Of a stretch of DNA of 42,208 nt, positions 1-8,703 are shown in pieces. Origin of the DNA: Phoronis australis (taxonomy: Eukaryota; Phoronida; Phoronidae); contig NMRA01000165.1 of assembly GCA_002633005.1 (NCBI GenBank), forward strand, positions 677,558 to 719,765. Direction: 5' to 3'. The position numbers were made by a program, and so were the translations under genes. The notes under the pieces were generated by a model, which saw only the letters and a program-made list of their open reading frames with translations, made no database searches and was not told the origin of the DNA. Position 1 is the first letter of the stretch, and each line of letters opens with the position of its first letter.

Positions 1-270
1 TGTAATGTGAGTGTAATATTGTTCAATACAATGGCACTGATGGGACTATATTACTTGTTTTACAAAAAAGTCACCAAAACTGTTGTTTTTACAAATATAA
101 GTTTACTAAGCTCTTTGGTGATTATTAGGTAACTTCAAACTCAAATTTCTCAAAATTGTGCAACTTTATATGTGGGAACTTTTTAGATTTTGAAAACACT
201 CTAATAAATGAATTAAACAACACCAAAATAAAATTGCCCCCCTAAAGTACTCACAAAAAACATTTTCTAG
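1..270 (+). other. AT-rich non-coding, probably intron
   Basis: AT-rich sequence without a convincing reading frame. It ends in a good 3' splice site (a T-rich tract then TTCTAG at 265-270) in front of the exon at 271, so I read it as the tail of an intron of the AAK1/BMP2K-like gene whose 5' part lies outside the window. Confidence 0.5.
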
Positions 271-505
271 AGGCCCTACAAAATATGGCCCACCGACTAC
301 TTCCTGTGGCAAAGTCACATGAGGTTGCCGACATCTTCAGCGCTGCACCGTTTTCGGCCAACATGCCCAAATCGAAATCCATGCCTGGCAGTTCGGGTGA
401 GACCCTCTCGGAACACGTGGCTCCCAAGGGCTGGTCGGGCTCATATGAGAGTACCAAGGACGTGTTTGGAAGCATGCCATTCCAGCCTGGCCCTGATCCG
501 TTAAG
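271..505 (+). CDS. Internal coding exon, AAK1/BMP2K (NAK kinase)-like C-terminal region
   Basis: The 235-nt exon is bounded by a clear acceptor (TTCTAG, 265-270) and a strong donor (AAG|GTAGGT at 505/506). The reading frame entered with two leading bases is open throughout (ALQNMAHRLLPVAK...) and reaches a stop only two bases into the intron. It contains two copies of a D-x-F-x-x-x-P-F motif (DIFSAAPF about 17 residues after the Met at 285, and DVFGSMPF near the end), separated by a Ser/Pro/Gly-rich linker. Such repeats are typical of the long unstructured C-terminal region of the clathrin-adaptor kinases AAK1 and BMP2K. No kinase domain is in the window, so the family call is inference; the exon call itself rests on splice sites and open frame. 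It enters with one base of the codon already supplied and leaves in phase 2. Confidence 0.5.
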
Positions 506-1144
506 GTAGGTGTATATACACAGGTCAAATCTCCAGGTTCCTATCTAAAATCAGTATAAAGGGGTATTTAACTATTTAGAAATGACTGAAAGTGACAAAA
601 ATCGAAAGAAAAGTTTTTATTGTTGTTCGTTTTTTTTAAAAATCGTATTTTTTATTTTTCAAAAAATCCAATTTTACCTCGAATTGTTTTTCGAAATGCA
701 CAGGGATTATCATCAACTGTTTCCTTACGCAATATTCTACTTATACATACCAAATATATGTACAAAATCATTATGATCTTGAATTTGTGGCTTTTTTGCG
801 TGTGAGTTGTGGCAACCACGCCACTTTCTGTCATTTGGTCACTTTCCGTCTAATATCTAAAAATCTGGTCCATGTATCAAAAAACCCTGGCACGCGATTT
901 TGATTCAGTCCTAGAGGATTTCAAATTTGCAAATTTCGTAAAAATTGACCCTCGTGTTGCGGAAAAATAGGCCTGAGAATATTGTCACTAACGTGAAATC
1001 ACGAGCCGAGAAAAACGGCTTAGAAGTTAAGCGGGCTTCGATTGCTACTTGAGGTCAAAATTCGTTCAGAATTTGCGGTCATTCTGTTCCAATTTTTGTT
1101 GATGTACTAGAAATAAAGCTGATATTTACTTCACGCTTAGAAAA
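506..1144 (+). other. Non-coding stretch, probable intron
   Basis: AT-rich DNA with short chance ORFs only. No conserved motif or RNA gene recognised. Confidence 0.4.
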
Positions 1145-1472
1145 TGTGACATACTTGTTTGTTTATAGCGTAATTTTAATCAGTTTTGCAAACTTGTGGA
1201 GCACGACAGACGACCAAAACAAATATGGCTGTCACGTGGGCGGAGCTTAGCGTTGATCTATTGTCTGCTATACTGGTGTGCCGACCAAACATAAAACCAT
1301 GTGTTGATTGTTTATGCGACTCATCTGAACTATTCACTCAGAGTGGTAAAAGACTCTCTAACTGTATTGCATAGACCTATTTGTTAGTATTCCAATATTA
1401 TATGTAGTTACCATCTCTTCATCAACCAATATATGTGTTATATCAAATCGCCGCGTTACTGTCTACATAACA
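1145..1472 (+). repeat. LTR of a Ty3/Gypsy (Mag-like) retrotransposon
   Basis: The segment starts TGTGACATAC and ends CTACATAACA, the TG...CA form of an LTR, and is followed within five bases by a primer-binding-site-like sequence and then a gag-like start codon. The size (328 bp) is typical. No second copy is present in the window, so the left boundary is inferred from the TGT terminus. Confidence 0.5.
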
Positions 1473-1476
1473 ATAT

Positions 1477-1493
1477 TGGCGACGAGGATAAAG
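1477..1493 (+). other. Retrotransposon primer-binding site
   Basis: TGGCGACGAGGATAAAG, four bases after the LTR end, has the TGG start expected of a sequence complementary to a tRNA 3' CCA end. TGGCGACGAGGAT is a form I know from Mag/SURL-type Gypsy elements. Confidence 0.55.
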
Positions 1494-1513
1494 AACTACT
1501 TTCAATCATCATA

Positions 1514-1615
1514 ATGGTTCAACATGTTCATGTGCCTGTACCGCCAACATTTTGACCGAATGGACTTTGGGATGAGAAAATAGCACTTTCAGCACAAATA
1601 GCGTCGCTTGGGTGA
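1514..1615 (+). pseudogene. Broken gag start of Mag-like LTR element
   Basis: The first ATG after the primer-binding site opens MVQHVHVPVPPTF, which resembles the N-terminal Gag peptide of Mag-like Gypsy elements (V-P-x-P-P-x-F followed by a DP-like motif). The frame is cut by an in-frame TGA right after PPTF, continues PNGLWDEKIAL, and stops again at 1613-1615. Nothing recognisable as capsid, nucleocapsid or pol follows before the Kolobok element at 2508, so this is a decayed 5' end only. Confidence 0.45.
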
Positions 1616-2503
1616 GATTCTCAAGTTACCAAAGTTTCTTATATTGCTTTCCACTAAAATCGTATAATATCATGAGTTTTAATTCAGGGATACGTTTGAA
1701 TCTATGCACGAGAACAATTTTGTTATGTTGAACACTGCATGGGTCATTTCTCTAACTCTTTGGGTTATGGCCGGCGGCAAGTTAAAAAATCCCCTGAGTT
1801 TGGCAGCCTAGCTTCTCCATGGCGCGTTCCTAGCACAGAACCACGGTTTATCTCCAAAAACTCTAATCTGAGGGTATGTAGTTGTCTCGCGCGCGGTGTG
1901 TCGTCACAGCGCGTGCATGCACTCTCATCGAATCGTGCAACACCACCCACGTCGACGCTCAGCGTCCTCTCGCAAGCCACCTCGCCTTTCCGACTTCTCT
2001 TGCACAGGCACAGTTTCTGCACTGACTCCTCAAGCTGAGTGCAGTGATGGCTTCGGTAGAACTTAGCGTACTCAACTTAATTTTTTTTGCAGATGGACAA
2101 ACAGGCTCAGGTTCGGAACAGGAGCTAGTTCACCATTTCACCGCCAACTTTCACATGGTCAAAAATAGAATTATTTTATTCTTGGCCTTGCTACAACATC
2201 AATATCAGCTGGCGGGTACAGCACTCTCGATTGCCCGGTTACGCAATGTTTGTTGACAGGGTTAGATTAGAGCTAGTGTCCTGGTATAAGCTCCGCCCCA
2301 CTTGTCAGTCACTGAGCTGGTGCCGCACTCAAGCCATATGACTTTCTGAAGTTTGGTCAAATATTATTAAAAAAACAACTTTGGATTTTCAGAATGGTTT
2401 TATTTTTCTTCAGTATACTGTGCATGAAGAATTGAATATTACGATGATATAAAAATGTAAAAAAAAACAGTCAAAATTAATTTTTTTTTGTGTATCCACT
2501 ACC
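1616..2503 (+). other. Unassigned, partly GC-rich DNA
   Basis: Contains ORFs under 100 aa on both strands (for example 1739-2038 +) with no recognisable domain. Some of it may be decayed interior of the LTR element that starts at 1145. No RNA gene seen. Confidence 0.3.
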
Positions 2504-2756
2504 TTAAAGTGTACACAACATGACTCTAGTACCTCAAAATAAATTTTATTATTATATCTTACTAGATTTCACTGCCTTTAGTGCACAGCTCATAAAGAAA
2601 CACGCAAAAATTGAAAAAATAATAATTATGTACAACGTCATGGGTTGAACCCAAGTCGTTCGCCATACTGTTCGGATCAGAGACAAAGTGTATAGAGTGA
2701 AGAGAAAACAAAATACATTTAGCGTCGAGAAGGTTCGTAGAGGGATCAAAAGACGT

Positions 2757-2983
2757 GTTTCCGGAGGCTGCAGCAACAGCAGCCAGGCGGAGAACGTCTC
2801 GGTGTTCCGAAGGACACCAAAGTTGCGCAGAAGTGGCATCGCTTCGTGCGCCGAACGAGAGTGTGGGACGTCATCGTGGACCAAGCGATTCGGTCCGGGG
2901 CCACTCTGTGTTCTGCCCACTTTGAGGACTCGTGTTTCGACTCCAGTCACAAGAGACGTTACGATGAAGGCCTGGTTCAATAA
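2757..2983 (+). pseudogene. Broken THAP zinc-finger domain (Kolobok transposase remnant)
   Basis: The upstream part reads VSGGCSNSSQAENVSVF, the start of a THAP domain with the first zinc Cys region. Just after the Phe (about 2806) the frame shifts, and the next frame reads VPKDTKVAQKWHRFV, then RSGATLCSAHFEDSCF, which carries the THAP C-x2-H signature (C-S-A-H-F) and the downstream acidic/Phe residues. It stops at 2981-2983. The element's inverted ends and TTAA flanks support origin as a transposase N-terminus. The single frameshift and missing catalytic region show that it is dead. Confidence 0.7.
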
Positions 2984-3016
2984 AGGACAATATTTATCAT
3001 TCAGAAACATCAGCTC

Positions 3017-3265
3017 TTAATTCAGGATCGTCTGTTGGATGACTGGGTTGACTCGGCGAGCCCGAGGCCGCTTCTCTCGCGGGAGGATGCAGTTCGTAAG
3101 GCTCAAAGTAGAAAAGTACGCTGCCGGAAGCACATTAAACTCATTCTCGCTTTCGTGCAACCCCATTTCCTCATCCTGGCCACCATTCCCGTACTTTTCT
3201 TCATAGTATTCGTTAAATTTTTGCTCATAATCGTAGTCGCTTTCAAATTCCCTGCTTTCCGCCAT
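3017..3265 (-). CDS. Small acidic ORF inside the Kolobok-like element
   Basis: An 82-aa frame begins MAESREFESDYDYEQKFNEY and is rich in Glu/Asp/Tyr in its first 45 residues. It converges with the THAP remnant. The second Kolobok-like element at 5890-7130 has the same layout (THAP on +, another ORF on -). No fold recognised. It is probably a relic of a second element-encoded protein; whether it is translated is unknown. Confidence 0.35.
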   Translation of the reverse strand: MAESREFESDYDYEQKFNEYYEEKYGNGGQDEEMGLHESENEFNVLPAAYFSTLSLTNCILPREKRPRARRVNPVIQQTILN

Positions 3266-3485
3266 TGTTCAATGCTAGTCACTGATCTCTTGTGTTCAAC
3301 CCATGATGTCACATGGCGGGAAATGTGAAAATTGGCAAAATTGAACGAAAAATCAAAATTTTGAGCTAATTGCACAAAATAAGCATGGGTTTAGCTAAAT
3401 TTAACGTCATTCATTTAGTCTGTGGCCACCAGTAATTCAAAATGTGCAAAAATCCATGGTGTGTACTCTTTAAGGACCAATCCAG

Positions 3486-4225
3486 CTAGAGGGCCTTCGA
3501 CAGTGCAACACGATGCAGCTCCTGTCCTTCACCAACGGCAATTTTATCCGCCTGCATTCGAAGGCGTTGCCCAGCAGCCATCACAATCAGCTCCCTCCGT
3601 CTGGGATTCAGCGATGCCCAACAGAACACAGTTGTACCATCAACCAACCAAACGAACAATCAGTTTCCTCAGAAGTCTGCGTCAACTGTGCCACAGAAGC
3701 TCGAGTCACATGCCACAATTCTTCAAAATGCAGTCCTTGTGGCTCAAGCAGTGAGCAAGCCAAGCCTTCAAACTGATGTGAGTGCTATGGGACACATTCA
3801 GAAAAGGCAGGATCTCTTTGTGAGTTTTCCCTTTGGCAGTATACCCAGTGGACCCGCTGACGACGGCTTCAATCCCAGAGATGTGGAACAGGAAAATCAA
3901 CCCACGAGTCATGATTCTCTAAGACAAAGGGAGATTTATTGGAAACGTGAGTGCAACAAACCACAGCAGTACAACGATATGTCTGCCAGCGTGGGGATCA
4001 TTCAGGACGACAACGAGATTGAATTCATCTCGCAGACCGGTTCGCTGAAGAAGAAAAATCGTGGTCGCAAGACTTCACGAAGTCCGAGGAGTCCTTAAAA
4101 CGTGACTCACCACGGCAACTTGAGCTTCGAAGACCCAGATGCATTCGGAAATGACTCCGGCGAGCGTCAAATACCAATTACAGAAATTCAGATGCAACAA
4201 GCATTCAGGCCTGGACGACATAGAG
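3486..4225 (+). pseudogene. Degraded coding stretch resembling AAK1/BMP2K C-terminal region
   Basis: Three overlapping open frames succeed each other. Frame 2 (about 3486-3640) is Gln/Pro/Ser-rich. Frame 1 (about 3625-4098) contains QDLFVSFPFGSIPSG, another D-x-F-x-x-x-P-F motif like those at 271-505, and ends in a basic KKKNRGRKTSRSPRSP tail. A third frame downstream reads NLSFEDPDAFGNDSG and runs to a stop near 4238. At least two frame changes are needed to join them, so I call it a decayed exon or processed fragment of the same gene. A possible acceptor (CTAG|AGGG, about 3485) lies 12 bases past the Kolobok insertion. Confidence 0.35.
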
Positions 4226-4582
4226 CATTTGAAGGATGATGTTGCGGTTAAACGGCATACGCGAAATACTTCCTATCAGGAAGAGATAACCAGGAAGGGA
4301 CAACTGTTTTAGCGCATTTTAACGTGTTTTCAAAAGTGATTTCAAAAGTAAATGTTACAGTCGTCTGGAATCCAAGCATTGTGTTTGAAAGCTTAACTCT
4401 TTAGCTATAAAATGACACCACTTTGGTCCCTAAAGACTGCATATTAATGGCACTGGGATGCTTTGAACATGACTTCTTTTACCCTTCCAAAAGATGCCTC
4501 TTCCCAGGCATGTACTCGGGCATGATCCTCCTTTTTGAAGCAACAGATGTCACTAATATATGCAAATGAGGCTCGAATCTCC

Positions 4583-4626
4583 TACGTCATATGACGTCAT
4601 AAGACGTCATAAGACGTCATACGACG
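4583..4626. repeat. 10-bp tandem repeat of CRE-like GACGTCAT
   Basis: Four successive ACGTCAT units at 10-bp spacing, one being the full palindrome ATGACGTCAT and two being AAGACGTCAT, followed by a degenerate ACGACG. TGACGTCA is the cAMP-response/ATF consensus. No gene start is recognised nearby. Confidence 0.7.
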
Positions 4627-4639
4627 CGAACTTCCAATT

Positions 4640-5885
4640 TGAACCCTCAGGTGTCTGTAGTGAATGACTTGAAACGCAGTTCTACCTGATTGGGCAGATC
4701 TAAGAAAATTTTAATTTTCTTAAAAGAACTCACACAAGTCAATGTTCAAAGAACATTGAGTGGTTTCACACGGAAAATACATTTAATTGTATTTGGATAC
4801 GCTTGCTTTTGTGTAAGCGTGGACTTTGTCATTTTGCTTAAATCCAGATTTAGAAGCAGGTGTTAGTCAAGAAATTAGCTGCTCCCGCCACGGTGGCCGG
4901 TGTCGTGGCGTCCGAGTCGCCGGGAAGTCTGATCCATGCATGCGCAATTCGACGAACTAATGCTAGCCGCTGGTCAGCTCCGCTATGATTCATTTGAGAC
5001 GTGCGGCTTAACTCGAGCATACCCGTGTTCTGGCTCCAAGGTCGTTTTATTTGACCCAGTTTCGGGAAAAGTTCATTTTAATATGGCCATTTCCTGAAGA
5101 TTTTTTGAAAGATATGATCCCGACTCGGAAATCCTTGGCCTATAGAGCTGTATCAAAATTCCTTGTTGAAACACGGCCACTGGTCCAGCTTCTGCCGGGC
5201 GGCTGGGGAAAATGCTATGGAACGCGTGTCCCAAAAATGCACGAACTTCAACCCCTGCAGTTCAAGTTCTTTTCCCGTCAATCACTGTGCGCGGATTCTA
5301 CGCAGGCAGCCTACTGCATGACTACACCTTATTTTTAACGTGGTGCGTTACTGAGTCACGACGTGTCCAGCCTTTGCAGTATGCACGGGAATGTCAAGCA
5401 AACGATTCTGTTTTGAAGAACCTAAATTCATTGCACAATACTACTGGGAACTACAAGCATCAAGGAAATGCAAAGAGACTTTCCAAATTTATGAGCAATG
5501 ACTTGAACTTCTTTTTCGATCCGATCTACGGTTTGTAAATTTTTGAATTTCTTTAGTCTAGTTTCTAATTCAATACATTCATGAATATCACTGTTATCGT
5601 TTAGTGTCCTTCTTTGCGATATGGTGGTCTGATGATGTATCGAATTTTTGCAAGTCAGTCTTCAGCCTTCAACTAAGTTCAGTGACGCATCGCCATTTCT
5701 TACAAGACAGCTTCTGTGCTGTGCACGAATGTTTTGTGTTTTTGATGAATTTGGAATCTCAACTTCCCCTCGTGAGTAGTTGGCAGTGTCATGTCGGAGG
5801 TGTATAGAGGGCGCAGCACTGACAAAAGTGGGGGCTTAAGCCCCCTCAGCATCCCGGCTATGGACCACTGAAAACTTGGACTGAA
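4640..5885. other. No gene recognised
   Basis: ORFs up to about 108 aa (5051-5538, +) show no domain, repeat or splice pattern I can support. The G/C-run segment at 5828-5870 (GGGGGCTTAAGCCCCC) resembles the end of a MITE. Confidence 0.3.
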
Positions 5886-6062
5886 TTAAAGGAGAATGCC
5901 ACCCGATTTAATTAGTCTTTTTTGCCTTATTAATCGGTCTATATCCACATCGCCTCGCACACGTTCGACCTTACCTTGCCAAGAAGTGTCGCGTTCACCT
6001 GTGAGGAAGGTGAGAAACGACGCTAGCGAAGTCAGTGGTTCATCTGCAGAGTGAACGCCGCT

Positions 6063-6266
6063 ATGTTGCGGTGCATCGTTCCCGCTTGTGCGAACTATGC
6101 AGCTTCGAGGAAAGCGGGTATATCGTTTTTTCGACTTCTTCGAGAGTCCGAAATGTTTAGGAAGTAGATCGCGGTAGTGAAGAATGAAAAGTACGCTGTA
6201 AATAGCAAGTTGGAGGCCGTGGAACATCTCCTTGTCTGTGGCCTGCAGTCGTCGACAGCCGCGTGA
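6063..6266 (+). pseudogene. THAP domain remnant of Kolobok transposase
   Basis: The ATG at 6063 opens MLRCIVPACANYAASRKAG then ISFFRLLRESEMFRK. This is the THAP N-terminus: a C-x4-C zinc pair at residues 4 and 9 and the Phe-Arg-Leu core after it. A TAG at 6165-6167 replaces what is usually Trp in a FxKW-type motif. The frame continues IAVVKNEKYAVNSK to a TGA at 6264-6266. The second zinc pair is not visible. Confidence 0.65.
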
Positions 6267-6466
6267 GTGCCTGACGAATGCCAGCTTGCCAAATAACTAT
6301 CCCTACGTTCCGTTGTCTGAGCTTGTTCACGGCGCCTCTTTAGTATTTCTTCATCACTGTATTCCTGTTCGAACTGATAGCCTGTGAAACCTAACGATCC
6401 ACCTGCGAAGTCTTCGTCGGGTCTGATGAGCTCTCGTCTAAGTCGCGGGGGATTGCGAGTTGCCAT
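6095..6466 (-). pseudogene. Second ORF of Kolobok-like element, possible P2X7-ballast-like relic
   Basis: The frame from the ATG at 6466 begins MATRNPPRLRRELIRPDEDF and contains GYQFEQEYSDEEILKRRREQ, a charged helix. This resembles the start of transposon-associated proteins that carry the C-terminal P2X7 zinc (ballast) domain. A shifted frame around 6220-6260 reads CRRLQATDKEMFHG, a possible worn version of that Cys-rich motif. The frame overlaps the THAP remnant on the other strand, so both cannot be intact. The family call is tentative. Confidence 0.35.
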
Positions 6467-7134
6467 GTTGACGTTTATTACTGAGCGTTCTGTTTCAAAA
6501 TGAATTATTCTCACCCTAACCAATACTTATATAAAACTGAAACAATGTCTGTCTCATTAGATGCAATTTGTAATGCCCTTGGAGTGTTCCTGAGTGCAAA
6601 TGATTTGAGAAGTCAGCAATGAATAAATCACTGCGTTACCGGGTTTAGGTGCAATAAAACTAATTGACGGGACACCGAGGCCGTGTGAGCTCATGCTAAT
6701 TTAGTGTTTGATGGCAGAAACTGTTGTGAAACAACTCGATTTCCATCCTACGACCAGATGTTAGGGGAATCTTTATTTATATTTACATTATTCAAATAAT
6801 GATTATCAATGTACAACTTCTGCCCTCTGACCATGTGCGCACCCATGGGGAATCGGGGGCTCGAACGAGGCAAAGTGACGAAGTGGGCAAAAAGGTCCGC
6901 CTCTGGGAAACAAAAAGTACGAGAAAATTCAAGCGATAAGCTGACACCAGTAACCCATGTTGTGAACTGTTTAACAGACTGCGTGTGAAACCAAACACGT
7001 CATTGGATAATTTCAACACCTCAGTCTGCCGTCAGGTGTCAGGTAACGCAACCGTACGTGCCGTTATGGAGTAGAACTACTCGATCTAAATTGATACAAA
7101 TTAGGTTGTTTTTTTGGGTGGCATGCTCCTTTAA

Positions 7135-8239
7135 TACGCTCCGCAAAATTTTTGCTTTACAAATTTTCTCGAATTTTCGAAATACATGCATGAATGATTA
7201 AGTGCACATTTTCAAGAGCGCTTAGATGACCTATGCTGCAAAAACGGAGACTCTAACAACAATTGTCCTGGTCAGGGCCCTCAAATGGTGAACCATACAC
7301 TGATGCCGAGTTGTCAAAGTTATCTTGAGTTTTCTCTCTGATCAGTATTCGAAGTCTTTCTTTTTTGTCTTTCCCCAGCCGCACACCTTTGTCGGTTGCC
7401 ATGGTTTAACCCTGAGGCATGCAATTTTTCGGGGTGGCACTCGCCCTCCCCCCGCTAAGCTTACTAAGGTCCTGATGCAAGGAGTCCGTCTTTGGTCCAA
7501 GGTCAATGTTGTGTTTCAACACGCACTCGTTGTATAGCTTGAGCATTAAATTAAAGGTTTAAGAAATACAGGAGCAGTTTTGCGCATTTAATTGTGCGTG
7601 TAAAAGGGTTTATGGATTCGTACTGAATTTGTTGCTGTAACTTGTCTCATGGGCCTGTACCCGGCACGTGACCACAAATGTGGACACTAATTCGGCTATT
7701 GCGCAAGTCGACTGTAGCAAGGTGGCCAGTGAAAATGTAAGGCAGCATCACGCCAGTGGGCGTGTGTGACAACTCGGATTTCTAGTCTCTTATTATGAAA
7801 ACCATTGAAGCACCTGCCAACAAGAATTTTGATGTATGGAGAATTTCAACAGGAGTTAGCTGTAGACTTAGTCGTGAAGCTGCAGACATTCCAGCCACGG
7901 TTACTGCCGGTCCTTCGAAGCAATTATAGCACCTATATACGAATTTTTAAGAATGGCAACGGTGCGTTAATGTCCATGGCGTCGAGGAATCTGAGGCATT
8001 TAATGATGAACAATTGTTATGGCTTAATTTGGAAAAACACTTAGCAAAACTAACTTCCAGGTATGCATACTGTGGCGGAATTAAGAAATACGATTATGAC
8101 AGTGCTAATTGTAGCAGAGCCACAAAGTGTGCTAAAATGGTAGAAAATAAGGCATAACATTTCTGAAGCAGATAAAAGGTTGATTGGCACAGGAGATGGC
8201 CGATGTCTTCAATGCTCAGAAAATTTTCGGCAGGCAAGA
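7135..8239. other. No gene recognised
   Basis: Short ORFs only. Around 8062-8157 a + strand frame has regularly spaced Cys (CGGIKKYDYDSANCSRATKC) but ends at a stop and has no known match. I do not assign a function. Confidence 0.3.
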
Positions 8240-8671
8240 GACTTGCCAAGAAAATGGCACAGTTGAGTGAGGGCATTCTAAAGGAAAGAACTGCAGCCAA
8301 TTCCAGATATTCGGTGCAACTTCTCTCACCCGACGGCGTTGTTTCACGATACCGCAACCTCAAACAACGTCAAAGAAACGAAACGCGGAGGGTGAGATAT
8401 TACAGAGTATTAAGTACTAGTCCACGAGAGCACCAACCATGAGTGGCAAGGTGGGGGTCAGCCGATTTTCACCAAATTTGGCACATATGTAGTCCTATNG
8501 ACTTGCCAAGAAAATGGCACAGTTGAGTGAGGGCATTCTAAAGGAAAGAACTGCAGCCAATTCCAGATATTCGGTGCAACTTCTCTCACCCGACGGCGTT
8601 GTTTCACGATACCGCAACCTCAAACAACGTCAAAGAAACGAAACGCGGAGGGTGAGATATTACAGAGTATT
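8240..8671. repeat. 172-bp exact direct duplication across an N
   Basis: 8240-8411 is repeated at 8500-8671, apparently without mismatch. The second copy begins immediately after the single N at 8499. Such an arrangement is what joining two overlapping contigs without merging them would give. Confidence 0.75.
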
Positions 8672-8703
8672 TTAATACTCTGTAATATCTCACCCTCCGC
8701 GTT
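8642..8703. repeat. Near-perfect foldback palindrome
   Basis: A 30-bp arm ending GAGATATTACAGAGTATT is followed by TT and then its exact reverse complement (AATACTCTGTAATATCTC...). It sits exactly at the end of the second copy of the 172-bp duplication. Confidence 0.8.

Larger units (their letters stand above)
2508..3469 (+). mobile_element. Kolobok-like DNA transposon with TTAA target duplication
   Basis: TTAA (2504-2507) and TTAA (3470-3473) flank inverted ends AGTGTACACAACATG and, as reverse complement of the right end, AGAGTACACACCATG (13 of 15 identical). TTAA target duplications are shared by piggyBac and Kolobok. The broken THAP domain inside (2757-2983, + strand) favours Kolobok, whose transposases begin with THAP. 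At 962 bp it is far too short for a complete transposase, so it is internally deleted. An acidic ORF runs the other way at 3017-3265. It lies between a T-rich tract (about 2480-2492) and the coding-like sequence at 3486. Confidence 0.7.
5890..7130 (+). mobile_element. Second Kolobok-like element (TTAA flanks)
   Basis: TTAA at 5886-5889 and 7131-7134 flanks inverted ends AGGAGAATGCCACCC and, as reverse complement of the right end, AGGAGCATGCCACCC (14 of 15 identical). Inside, a THAP domain start lies on the + strand at 6063 and an ORF on the - strand starts at 6466. Its ends differ from those of the 2508-3469 element, so it belongs to another family with the same architecture. It is 1241 bp long with broken coding regions, hence non-autonomous. 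Confidence 0.75.

Noticed and set aside
5051-5538. Two overlapping + strand ORFs of about 100 aa
   Set aside because: No domain, no start context or splice pattern; they look like chance frames in less AT-rich DNA.
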